From Globicatella sulfidifaciens DSM 15739 (GTDB lineage: Bacteria; Bacillota; Bacilli; Lactobacillales; Aerococcaceae): a stretch of 64,000 bases of DNA. The notes under the pieces are model-generated. The model made no database searches. It saw only the letters and a program-made list of their open reading frames with translations, and was not told the origin of the DNA. Shown here one piece after another: positions 1-7,804 of this stretch; within the stretch, counting starts at the first letter, position 1, and every line of letters begins with the position of its first letter. Made by a program: the position numbers and the translations under genes. Location of the stretch: contig NZ_FUWO01000008.1 of assembly GCF_900167405.1 (NCBI RefSeq), positions 1-64,000 of the forward strand, given 5' to 3'.

Positions 1-60
1 GTTAAAAAATATATTGAAAATCAATTAACAGAATACAATGACGGTCGCCCTAGAACTTGA
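1..60 (+). CDS. 3' end of a truncated unknown ORF
   Basis: An open frame enters from the left edge and stops at a TGA ending at base 60. The 19 visible residues end in YNDGRPRT. A YN..RP.. ending is loosely reminiscent of the C-terminus of IS3-type transposases, but the fragment is too short to assign, and real transposases usually continue beyond this motif. It could be a remnant of a mobile element or chance. Arms at 41-50 and 96-105 (gtcgccc and gggcgac) form an inverted repeat just around the stop. Confidence 0.25.
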   Translation, partial: VKKYIENQLTEYNDGRPRT

Positions 61-110
61 TTCATCCATGTAATGAATGACACGGTTTTCTCAAGGGGCG
101 ACTGTAAATA

Positions 111-158
111 AAAAATCATCTACCCTACTCAAAATATTCTTGAATAGCAAGTAGATGA
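111..158 (-). terminator. Terminator of the LPXTG surface protein gene
   Basis: Arms tcatctac (117-124) and gtagatga (151-158) form an 8-bp stem. Read on the minus strand it is followed by a T run (bases 111-115). It lies directly downstream of the surface-protein stop codon at 166. Confidence 0.6.
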
Positions 159-165
159 CATTGTA

Positions 166-1371
166 TTATAATTTTTCTTTTTTATTAAAGATTACTAATA
201 ACAATCCCAGAACCAGTAGCGGTACCACTATCATCATAATAGCTCCTGATTTTTCACCCGTCAAAGGTAATTTACGACGATTATTATCTTGATTAGGAAC
301 AACAGCTTGTAAGTCCTCAATAGTTGTTTGTCTAGTCGTAACTGTATTTTCAGTACTGTATTGCGATTGAGTCAACTCAGTAGTTTCATTGGATGTTGCC
401 ATCTCAGGAATCGTTGGTTGTTCATCAACGCTAGGTGTTGTTGCCTCATGACTCATTTCAGTGACAGTATCGCTTTGCATATTCTCGTCCTGTACGGTAG
501 TAGTTGTCATTGGCGCATTATCGGTTATGGTATTTTCTTGAAGAGTCTTTTCTCTATCCAAAGCAGTTTTAAGCTTATTTGTTAAGCGTCGATTATTTTC
601 TTTCTCTTTTGGTGCTTCTGTTTTGGGAACGATATTTAAATGTAAATTATAAGGTGACTCTGTTAATGTAAAAGCACCTAAATAAATTGTATTAGTCTCA
701 TCTAAAACGTCTCCGTTAACTCCTACTTTATAAGGCATGGTTGCCCAATATTCTTGATTTTCCAACGAAATCGTTAGGATTTCAGCCGTCATATTACTAG
801 GCTGATTAACAACCCAGCCACTAATATCAGGCTGTTCAATTGTAACGGTCTCTATTACAGGGTCACTTGCATCACTAATAATCATTCCCGAATTGGTAAC
901 AACCCCTTCATGGAAGACAGCTGAATAACCTATGACATCATCATAAATAAAAGTCAAGGTTTGATTCACTAATCTAAGTGACGCAACAGGTAAAGCATAT
1001 TGACCATCACCAAGATCTATGTAGAGATGACTTGAAGTTTTCAATATTGCTTGTAATTTTTCTAAATCACTTTGAAGAAAAATCGCATCATCTTTTTGAT
1101 AAACTACTTCGTCGGCAGTATTTTTAATAATGATTTGATAAAACTGATCCGCTACTAAATAATCGGCGACTTGTGCCCCTATTAGCCCTTCCGGTACCTC
1201 AACCATTGTACTGACGGTGGTCGACTCTTCAGTTGTAACCGTCGTTTCGCTATTAGTTGTTTCGGTACTAGTTTCATGGCGTACCGTGGTTGTTTCATTT
1301 GCTTTTACGGATATGTTCGGAAGACACATTACTTGGAAAAGGCAAATTAATCCAATGACTAATTTTTTCAT
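166..1371 (-). CDS. LPXTG cell-wall-anchored surface protein, function unknown
   Basis: A 401-residue protein that should be exported and covalently attached to peptidoglycan by sortase A. It has an N-terminal signal peptide (residues 1 to about 24, ending VKA), then a Thr/Glu-rich stretch. A folded-looking region of about 200 residues follows (roughly 55-255) that I do not recognise. After it comes a second long Thr/Glu/Ser-rich spacer, then the sorting signal LPLTG about 35 residues from the end, with a hydrophobic segment and a KKEKL tail. A clear AGGAGG site precedes the ATG. The Thr-rich linkers look like a wall-spanning stalk. No adhesin or enzyme motif was recognised, so only the anchoring is secure. 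It stands alone, with its own terminator. Confidence 0.85.
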   Translation of the reverse strand: MKKLVIGLICLFQVMCLPNISVKANETTTVRHETSTETTNSETTVTTEESTTVSTMVEVPEGLIGAQVADYLVADQFYQIIIKNTADEVVYQKDDAIFLQSDLEKLQAILKTSSHLYIDLGDGQYALPVASLRLVNQTLTFIYDDVIGYSAVFHEGVVTNSGMIISDASDPVIETVTIEQPDISGWVVNQPSNMTAEILTISLENQEYWATMPYKVGVNGDVLDETNTIYLGAFTLTESPYNLHLNIVPKTEAPKEKENNRRLTNKLKTALDREKTLQENTITDNAPMTTTTVQDENMQSDTVTEMSHEATTPSVDEQPTIPEMATSNETTELTQSQYSTENTVTTRQTTIEDLQAVVPNQDNNRRKLPLTGEKSGAIMMIVVPLLVLGLLLVIFNKKEKL

Positions 1372-1534
1372 AATTTTATCCTCCTAAAGTTATTACATTT
1401 ATTATAACATGTTTGACATATTTTAAACAATAAAGAAATATTCGCAATGATTCGTCAGACTTTTTCGGCGCGATACTATTATCCTATATTAATGCCACTG
1501 ACTGGCCAATATGCATAACCGTCTAGTAAGTCAC

Positions 1535-1722
1535 TCACATAAAATAGTCTCTCTTCATAAGTGCGAGGTCTTCAATGGATGTAATATCAAAATATCGAAA
1601 ATTATACTTAAGGTTCACCAAGATACATTCGTTGATTTAGGTTCTAAGGTAGCAATAAAAGTAGGTGTCACCTTTACAATTTCAGCTAGCTCTTTAGCAA
1701 TTATTTTTTGGTCTTAACTCAT
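1535..1722 (-). pseudogene. Decayed XRE/Cro-CI type helix-turn-helix regulator
   Basis: Minus-strand translation across three frames gives a recognisable helix-turn-helix. KELAEIVKVTPTFIATLEPK matches the usual pattern of helix 2, turn and recognition helix seen in XRE proteins. It is followed after a stop by TLSIIFDIL and, one frame over, by DITSIEDLALMKRDYFM before a TGA. At least one in-frame stop and one frameshift break it, and no start codon with a ribosome site is visible. It would have encoded a DNA-binding regulator of about 65 residues. The assignment rests on pattern similarity only. Confidence 0.5.
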
Positions 1723-1870
1723 TCACGCATTGTGCTACATCCCGTTTTTATCTCTATTTCAAATCTAGTCTATCACTTATATTACTACTTTTCAAACACC
1801 ACTTAACCCTTAACAATTCTTGCATTTATAATGAACCAATAATTATTAAGTCGAAAACATATTTTTAAGC

Positions 1871-1906
1871 ACAAAGCTACAACTGAACCATCAGCTGTAG
1901 CCTTGT
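1871..1906 (-). terminator. Stem-loop downstream of the CsbD remnant
   Basis: Arms gctacaactga (1876-1886) and tcagctgtagc (1891-1901) pair over 11 positions with one mismatch, extended by acaa/ttgt. On the minus strand an A/T-rich tail follows. It sits about 35 bases past the end of the CsbD-like remnant and probably was its terminator. Confidence 0.5.
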
Positions 1907-1939
1907 AATTTATGCATTATTTAGGAGTAATACTCTCTA

Positions 1940-2165
1940 TTATTTCCTCAAATTGTCATTAACTTTATTCTCTGTATCTTCTACAATATCTTACAACTCT
2001 TCAAAATTTTCTTAGCATCATTGGCTAAACTTTCATTATTCTAGCAAGATTTCTCGTCTTATCTTCAGCTACTCATTGGTGATTATTGACCGTTTCATTT
2101 AAAACTTCTTTTGCTTTTCCAGCCAATTGATCTTTTTTAGCATCTAATTTCCCTTCTGACATCAT
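1940..2165 (-). pseudogene. Decayed CsbD-like general stress protein
   Basis: The start is well preserved: an AGGAAG site, two ATG codons, then SEGKLDAKKDQLAGKAKEV, which is the hallmark start of the CsbD family (small, charged, hydrophilic stress proteins, often under general stress control). An in-frame TGA follows about 30 codons in, after NNHQ. The remainder (VAEDKTRNLA, later DIVEDTENKVNDNLRK) is spread over shifted frames with further stops. The family role is poorly understood. The gene is not expressed as a full protein here. The neighbouring XRE remnant suggests this 1 kb stretch is generally decaying. Confidence 0.7.
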
Positions 2166-2189
2166 TATCTTCCTATCAAAATCAGTTAC

Positions 2190-2232
2190 GGAGTGGACAA
2201 CAAGTAGAAAATCAAATGATTTTCGTTTTGTC
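2190..2232. repeat. Long near-perfect inverted repeat
   Basis: Outer arms ggagtggaca and tgtccactcc and inner arms gaaaatca and tgattttc make an almost continuous stem of about 20 bp with a two-base loop. No T run directly follows on either strand. It lies between the CsbD remnant and the P-II-like gene. It could be a bidirectional transcription barrier or a small mobile palindrome. Confidence 0.5.
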
Positions 2233-2447
2233 TGTCCACTCCCTGAAAAGTCGATTAAGTCTCAAACAAATCATTACAACACAGATTGAGACCACTAACC
2301 ACAGCACTATTAATTAAAGTGTTGGATTCAAACATAATTATTATAGTTTTTGCCCACACCTTAATATAAACAACGAATCTTTCTGAAAAAAATTAGTTTG
2401 TTCTTAATTTATGAATACTAAATAAAGAATACTTCCGTGTAAGTTGT

Positions 2448-3440
2448 TTAATTCTCCTGATACAAGCCATAAGCCCCATGTACTGGAATTGTTAAATAGA
2501 CTCCTTTATGCGCTTCATTCATTTTAGCTGACGATAAAATATCATGATAGGCTGCTTCAATCTTTTTCGTCGTATCGATAGTAAAGAGAATTTTCTTTTG
2601 TGGATTCACTGTAATATTAAAAATCTTCTCCATCATTTCTGGTGAAACCGATCCATGACCTTTCAAGCTAGTTCCACCATTCATGCGATGTTTTTTCATA
2701 ATCTTAATATACTCTTCTTCTAATTCTTCACTGACAATCGATATTAGAATTTCTCTTTCAGAATCGGTCTTTAATGGTGTTAATGAGCGATTACGTGAAA
2801 AATTATGGATATCAATACTCAATACGGACATACCTTTAGTTTGAGTGCATTGATATGATTTTTCCATCACAGTGAAAACATCTGGTACTTGATCACTTTC
2901 AACCACACTTAAAATAACATCTTTTTGTGGTGCAAATACTAGGCCCATCATTTGTTGACGTTCCAGAATACTCTCACCTTTTCCAGTAAAAATCGTTGCG
3001 CCTGCAGTTGAAACTTGATTAATTTTTTGCACAATTTCTGAGGCACGACCGTGTTTAAAACTTAATACCATTAATTGATAATCAGCCTCTGTCTCATTCC
3101 AATCATTATTTTCTAGCATGTAGTCACGACTTAATTGGAAACCAGTTTTTAAAACAAAAACAATTCCATGATTCGGTAAATCCATTTTAAACGTATTTAC
3201 CAAAGACTTTAAGGCTGGAATTAACACACTTTCTCTTTCAAAAATCATCACAAAATCACGACGGTCATGACGAATAGATAATAGATTCAATAATGGTGAG
3301 CCAATTAATCCCGTTGCAGGACTAACCACTCCTCCATTTAATCCTAATTTAATCGCTTCATTAATAAAGCGGGCACCTTCATTATGGTTCAGAACCGCTA
3401 TTGCTAATAAAACAGGATCTTTTTTAATCGTTTTAGTCAT
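2448..3440 (-). CDS. Protein with three tandem P-II-like domains, partner of DUF1538 protein
   Basis: Cytosolic protein of about 330 residues that appears to contain three ferredoxin-like P-II (GlnB/GlnK-like) units in a row. The first is most divergent (residues about 8-110). The second carries FKHGRASEIVQKINQ...GATIFTGKGE, and the third carries IMKKHRMNGGTSLKGHGS. P-II proteins normally act as small trimers that sense nucleotides or 2-oxoglutarate and gate transporters or enzymes. A chain with three units would be a built-in pseudo-trimer. The start at 3440 is preferred because GAGGAG lies 9 bases upstream; a frame starting at 3482 would overlap the upstream gene. It directly follows the DUF1538 membrane protein gene, so it probably regulates that protein. 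No T-loop uridylylation site was identified. Confidence 0.7.
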   Translation of the reverse strand: MTKTIKKDPVLLAIAVLNHNEGARFINEAIKLGLNGGVVSPATGLIGSPLLNLLSIRHDRRDFVMIFERESVLIPALKSLVNTFKMDLPNHGIVFVLKTGFQLSRDYMLENNDWNETEADYQLMVLSFKHGRASEIVQKINQVSTAGATIFTGKGESILERQQMMGLVFAPQKDVILSVVESDQVPDVFTVMEKSYQCTQTKGMSVLSIDIHNFSRNRSLTPLKTDSEREILISIVSEELEEEYIKIMKKHRMNGGTSLKGHGSVSPEMMEKIFNITVNPQKKILFTIDTTKKIEAAYHDILSSAKMNEAHKGVYLTIPVHGAYGLYQEN

Positions 3441-3459
3441 ATATACATTACTCCTCAAA

Positions 3460-4926
3460 TTATTCCTGTTGGTTTTGTTCAATCTTAAGATAAACCCAAC
3501 CTAATATTTCTATAAATAAAATAGGCACCATGGCCACTACCGCAATCATACCGAAACCATCAATAATGGGATCAGAGACCGGGCTAGCAATGGCGATTCC
3601 TTGAACATATGCAAAGATAAAGGTACCGGTCATTGGGCCACTGGCTACTCCACCAGAATCAAACCCCATCCCTACAAATAACTTTGGTACTTTATGTGAC
3701 AGCAATATAATTAGTAGAAAACCTGGTAATAAAATATGCCATAATCTCATAGAAGGATTTAATATTCTTAAAACTGTTAAGGCAATGGCAACACCTACTC
3801 CTGAAGAAATAAGCACTAATACTAAATTCTTTGAAATAGAGCCCCCGGTTTCATCTTCGATTTGGTTAATTAAAACATAAATGGCTGGTTCTGCTAATAT
3901 CGCCATCACACCCAATATAAAGCCAATTAACACTAGAACCCATTGTGCTTGCGTTTCATACAAAGCTCCGCCTAAATATTGACTTATAGGCATGAATCCT
4001 GCCGAAACCCCAGTTAAAAATAGTACGAGACCAAACATTAAATAACCTAATCCAACCATAATATCTTTAAAGGTTTGAGGTGTTTGCTTTTCAATAAAAT
4101 AGTGGTAAATAAGAAAAATAACTAATAAGGGAATAACTCCGACTACAATTTGACCAATACTAGATTTTAAGGATTCCCATACAATTAGGGCAATCGATTG
4201 GTCTAATGGTTCTTGTTCAATAAACTGGCCTGCTAAAGACTGTCTCGAAAACAAACCCAAAATCAGCATTGCTAAAATCGGTCCAATGGAAGCAATCCCA
4301 ACTAAACCAAAACTCATATCATCTTGTTCAATTTCTTCATTTGATAATGAAGAAATACCAGCACTTAATGCCAGTACGAAAGGAACCGTTAGAGCACCTG
4401 TCGTCGCTCCTGATGAGTCAAAGGCAAAAGTCACCATTGCTTCATCCACAAAAATAGCAAGAACAAAAATAAGTACATAAAAAATCGTCACTATTTTTGA
4501 AATATTCCAAGCAAAAACAATTCTAAGCATCCCTAAAGCCAGCAAAAACGCCACACCTAAAGATACGACGACGACGACTAATATCTGACTTAAACTTTGA
4601 TTGGACATTGTCGCTATTTGATCCCCTAATATTGTCAGAGAAGGTTCGGCAATCGAGACAATAAAGCCAATCAAAATTCCACCTGCAACTAATAATTTGA
4701 TATTTCCTGTTTTAGTTAAACCATGTCCTAAAATATGTCCCATTCTGGAAATACTAATATCAACACCAAGTAAAAATATGGCTAATCCGAACAGCACTAA
4801 TACGACACCAATAGCAAATAGTGTAAATTGTTTTTGCGTTAATGGGGTTAAAAACAAATGAATAATAACAACTAAAATTGCGATGGGGATTACTGCCATC
4901 ATAACCTCTTTTAACTTCTGAAGCAT
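3460..4926 (-). CDS. DUF1538 family integral membrane protein
   Basis: A 488-residue, highly hydrophobic protein with about 12 predicted membrane segments. It is built as two homologous halves. Each half has a G..I....I.EP....L..QI pattern (IAEPSLTILGDQIATM in the first, LAEPAIYVLINQIEDE in the second) and a later FDSSGATTG or FDSGGVASG motif. This is the DUF1538 architecture, usually thought to be a transporter but with no established substrate. A strong AGGAGG site precedes the ATG. The next gene downstream encodes P-II-like domains, which fits a nucleotide- or metabolite-gated transporter. The transport role is an inference. Confidence 0.8.
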   Translation of the reverse strand: MLQKLKEVMMAVIPIAILVVIIHLFLTPLTQKQFTLFAIGVVLVLFGLAIFLLGVDISISRMGHILGHGLTKTGNIKLLVAGGILIGFIVSIAEPSLTILGDQIATMSNQSLSQILVVVVVSLGVAFLLALGMLRIVFAWNISKIVTIFYVLIFVLAIFVDEAMVTFAFDSSGATTGALTVPFVLALSAGISSLSNEEIEQDDMSFGLVGIASIGPILAMLILGLFSRQSLAGQFIEQEPLDQSIALIVWESLKSSIGQIVVGVIPLLVIFLIYHYFIEKQTPQTFKDIMVGLGYLMFGLVLFLTGVSAGFMPISQYLGGALYETQAQWVLVLIGFILGVMAILAEPAIYVLINQIEDETGGSISKNLVLVLISSGVGVAIALTVLRILNPSMRLWHILLPGFLLIILLSHKVPKLFVGMGFDSGGVASGPMTGTFIFAYVQGIAIASPVSDPIIDGFGMIAVVAMVPILFIEILGWVYLKIEQNQQE

Positions 4927-5162
4927 TCACATTCCTCCTTTTTTAAAAAAATTTACTAATAATATTATACCATCAATTTTATTCTATTCAAACAAACGGA
5001 AATATCCTTAAATACACACTGTTATAGATAATAGACTTTAACTGAGACTAAAATCGTAAATATCTATAGCAACATTTATTGACTCAAATGCTCTGCACCT
5101 TCATCGGTGTCTATCTTGATGGGTGCCATACAAATCCCGTTCGCAATATATTCTACTCGGTG

Positions 5163-6443
5163 CTATTCAATTTCAATGAATAGTTCGCTTACTACTTTTC
5201 CTAGTTTATTCATCGCTTTCAATTGTTGTTCTTTTTGGCCTTCTTGAGATAAGAAAACTAAGATGAAGGCACCATTTGGCGTCTCAATAATGGCCGCATC
5301 ATTTTGCACACCATAGTCTTCAAAATTCCCTGTTTTTCCATAATAAGTAACGTCACTCGGCAGATTTCGCGCGAGCATTTGTCGATCTGTTTGCTGCTTT
5401 AAAACAGCTAACATTTTTTGTGAAGCTGACTTTGATACCAATTTTTCTTGATAAATATCTGCTAAAATTCGACCAACATCTTCTACCGTCACATAATTAT
5501 CTTCCCCGGCTTTTAATGACTCAAGGTCAACCATCAACCGCTTTAATTGCACATCAGAATATCCCAGTTCCACAATTATGTTTTGAACTTTCTCTATACC
5601 ACCTATTAAATTAATCAGAATATTAGTGGCGGTATTATCACTAATGATAATCATTTTCTCAGCTAAGGTTAATAAGGTTAATTCCGTACCATCTTGCATG
5701 TTTTGAATGTCCCCTGTTCCCGAGACCTTATCTTCTGCTTTTAAGACATATTGTTCTGTTAAATCCATTTCCCCTTTTTCTACTTGCTCAAATAGCGCCG
5801 CAAGGACAAAAAGTTTAATGATACTAGCTGATCGCATCGGTTGATTATTTAAGATTAAAGGTTGTGAACTAGTCTTATGATCAAGCGCTTGGTAATAGAG
5901 ACTATATTCTCCGTCTAATGAATAAATTAACGGATTAAAAATACCTTCTACTTTAATATTCGGTAACCATTGTTGTTTATTTTTGTTTTCGACAATTTTA
6001 GGTTTTTCTTCATGTGAATCCCTAATAGTTGTTTGCGCAGATGTCGTTGTTAATATTGATTCTTCCGATTGAGTAGCTTCTTCAATAGAATGCTTAACCT
6101 CCTCTTCTGATTCTGCTAATGCTTCAGACTGGTGACTTTCAACTTGAGACTGAGAATTTTCTGCTTTCTTTGGTTCACTTTCACTCAAGGATGACATGTT
6201 GTAAGACTTTAATGGGTCATAATTAGTTTCTTCTGTATTGCTCGATTTATTAACCACTGATTCACTGATAGAAGTTTGCTTCTCTGAAAATAATTGCTTT
6301 ATAGGGTTTTTCCCACTTGAATTCACTACTTGCATCGCCACTAATAGTACCGCAAGAAGCAATCCTGTCCCTAATAGAGGACTAAAGGACATTCGTAAAT
6401 GTAACTTTTTTCGATTATGTTCTGATTTTTTATTCTGTTTCAT
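5163..6443 (-). CDS. Membrane-anchored class A beta-lactamase-fold serine hydrolase
   Basis: A 426-residue protein with a short basic N-terminus and one membrane segment (residues about 20-40). A long Ser/Glu-rich extracellular linker follows (about 45-155), then a beta-lactamase/transpeptidase-fold domain. Active-site motifs are S207-I-I-K210, S268-D-N270 and K370-T-G372. The Glu166-ExxLN motif of true class A beta-lactamases is not evident, so a cell-wall-related hydrolase or penicillin-binding role is more likely than resistance. It is monocistronic, with an AGGAGG site upstream of the ATG. After its TAG stop the frame stays open for 28 more codons. Confidence 0.75.
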   Translation of the reverse strand: MKQNKKSEHNRKKLHLRMSFSPLLGTGLLLAVLLVAMQVVNSSGKNPIKQLFSEKQTSISESVVNKSSNTEETNYDPLKSYNMSSLSESEPKKAENSQSQVESHQSEALAESEEEVKHSIEEATQSEESILTTTSAQTTIRDSHEEKPKIVENKNKQQWLPNIKVEGIFNPLIYSLDGEYSLYYQALDHKTSSQPLILNNQPMRSASIIKLFVLAALFEQVEKGEMDLTEQYVLKAEDKVSGTGDIQNMQDGTELTLLTLAEKMIIISDNTATNILINLIGGIEKVQNIIVELGYSDVQLKRLMVDLESLKAGEDNYVTVEDVGRILADIYQEKLVSKSASQKMLAVLKQQTDRQMLARNLPSDVTYYGKTGNFEDYGVQNDAAIIETPNGAFILVFLSQEGQKEQQLKAMNKLGKVVSELFIEIE

Positions 6444-6614
6444 TCTTCAATCCTCCTTGTAATACAATTATAAGTGAATTAGGAAATGGTATTCAATTAG
6501 AAACCATTATCTTCACACTATTTTCTTTCACTCATTTTTTATCAGTTGATCGAACGGATTAAATAAGCACGATAGACTGTTAAAAATATAATGCCAAACG
6601 TGTTACCCTAACTC

Positions 6615-6720
6615 TTTGATAACCAAGGTAATTCGCAGTTTTATTTTAACAATCTTAGAAGACATGTAGATTTCCCAGATGAATTTTGATTGCTAAGGTC
6701 AGTCGCACTCTTATTTTAAC
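6615..6720. repeat. Two imperfect 36-bp direct repeats
   Basis: Copies at 6615-6650 and 6685-6720 share 29 of 36 bases. Both begin tttgat, contain aaggt and tcgca, and end ttattttaac. They begin exactly 70 bases apart in the gap between nusB and the beta-lactamase-fold gene. No gene or promoter is evident in them. Confidence 0.5.
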
Positions 6721-6725
6721 GGCCA

Positions 6726-6840
6726 GTGCTTCACTCTATTGAATAAAGTCAAAAAAAGAAAGATAGAACCATTAAAGTTGCTATCTTTCTTTTTATCTTC
6801 AATGTCTATTATTGTTTTACTATTCAACAGAGTGCGTCAC
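6726..6840 (-). terminator. Nested hairpin, terminator of the pepP-asp23-nusB operon
   Basis: The inner hairpin at 6751-6796 pairs aaaaagaaagatag with ctatctttctttt and provides the T tract on either strand. Outer arms at 6726-6745 and 6821-6840 match at 16 of 20 positions when inverted. It lies 34 bases past the nusB stop. Confidence 0.65.
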
Positions 6841-6873
6841 CGCAAAGGTTGACGGCTTCAACTAAGCCAAACT

Positions 6874-7344
6874 CTATTCTGTCTCTATTTGTTTTAAATA
6901 TTCAGATAACACACCACTAACAAAGCGACGCGATTTTTCATCACTGAATAATTTACTTAAGTCAATTGCCTCATTGACTGCCACTTTAGCTGGTACCGTT
7001 TCACGACTCACATACATTAATTCATATAGTGCGACTCTTAAGACTACTAAGTCAATCCGATTTAAACGATCAATTGTCCAATCAGATAAGTATTTTTCAA
7101 TCGTTTGATCAATCTCATCACGATTTTCTTGGACCCCTTTGATTAACTCAAATAAGTATTGGTCTTCGACTTCGTCAAAACCCGCTTCTGGATCATTACC
7201 AGCTTCCAATGCAAATTCAGTTGCAACTTCTTCAGTTAAATAATCAGGCGCATCTACTAATTGAAATAAAATTTGGACCGCTTTTTCACGGACTTGGCGT
7301 CTTTTATTTAACTTATTCGTCAACTGTGTCACCATTTTCTTCAT
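6874..7344 (-). CDS. nusB: Transcription antitermination factor NusB
   Basis: A 156-residue all-helical RNA-binding protein of the NusB family. With S10 (NusE) it binds boxA in rRNA leaders and supports antitermination and rRNA folding. Family hallmarks are visible: RRQVREKAVQILFQL near the start, the middle segment ending IDRLNRIDLVVLRVALYELMY, then PAKVAVNEAIDLSKLFS and a conserved FVSGVLSEYLK end. It overlaps the end of the asp23-like gene. The ATG at 7344 lacks a clear ribosome site. A TTG at 7323, preceded by GGTGA, would give a start at TNKLNKRRQ, closer to the usual family start. Gene order Xaa-Pro peptidase, Asp23, NusB is typical of Firmicutes. Confidence 0.92.
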   Translation of the reverse strand: MKKMVTQLTNKLNKRRQVREKAVQILFQLVDAPDYLTEEVATEFALEAGNDPEAGFDEVEDQYLFELIKGVQENRDEIDQTIEKYLSDWTIDRLNRIDLVVLRVALYELMYVSRETVPAKVAVNEAIDLSKLFSDEKSRRFVSGVLSEYLKQIETE

Positions 7345-7744
7345 CTAAATGAAATAATTCAGATCCTGTTGTTTCAGCTTCTACTGAAATTACATGGACA
7401 TTCACTTCATCAATCACTAAATCCGTCATAAATAAAATTTGTTCTTTAACACTTTCTTGAACATTCATCGCTACATCAGGTACCGAATAACCATATTTTA
7501 CACGAATATCAATATCGACGGCAATATGATTGTCTTGACGCTTAATCTTTGCACCCGTTTTTTCACGTTCTAAACTAAAGAAACTCCCTGAAACCTTTTG
7601 GAAAGATTGTTTACTAACATAAACACCAGCTACTTTTTTAGTTGCTTGAGCGGCAATAGTTTCCAGTACCGATGTTGTAATGTTAATTTCACCCAATTGA
7701 GGGGTTCCGTGAGTATTCATTGAAGTATTTTCATGAGTTGTCAT
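7313..7744 (-). CDS. Asp23/Gls24 family envelope-stress protein
   Basis: Member of the Asp23/Gls24 (YqhY-like) family, about 143 residues from the ATG at 7744, which has a perfect GAGGAGG site. An earlier ATG at 7780 has no such site. The central part, GEINITTSVLETIAAQATKKVAGVY, is the family signature, followed by VDIDIRVKYGYSVPDVAMNVQESVKEQI. The C-terminus is acidic. Relatives are membrane-associated cytosolic proteins linked to envelope stress, and YqhY in Bacillus is linked to control of acetyl-CoA carboxylase. It is co-transcribed with nusB, with overlapping ends. Confidence 0.88.
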   Translation of the reverse strand: MTTHENTSMNTHGTPQLGEINITTSVLETIAAQATKKVAGVYVSKQSFQKVSGSFFSLEREKTGAKIKRQDNHIAVDIDIRVKYGYSVPDVAMNVQESVKEQILFMTDLVIDEVNVHVISVEAETTGSELFHLDEENGDTVDE

Positions 7745-7804
7745 ATGCTTTCCTCCTCTTTTTCTTTCTGCTATCCCCATTTTAACGGATATAACATCGA
7801 AATG

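Noticed and set aside
1511-1717. Plus-strand 68-codon frame
   Set aside because: It is antisense to the decayed helix-turn-helix gene, with no ribosome site.
5163-6443. True class A beta-lactamase
   Set aside because: SxxK, SDN and KTG are present, but the Glu166 motif of the omega loop is not evident, and the long Ser/Glu linker suggests a cell-wall role.
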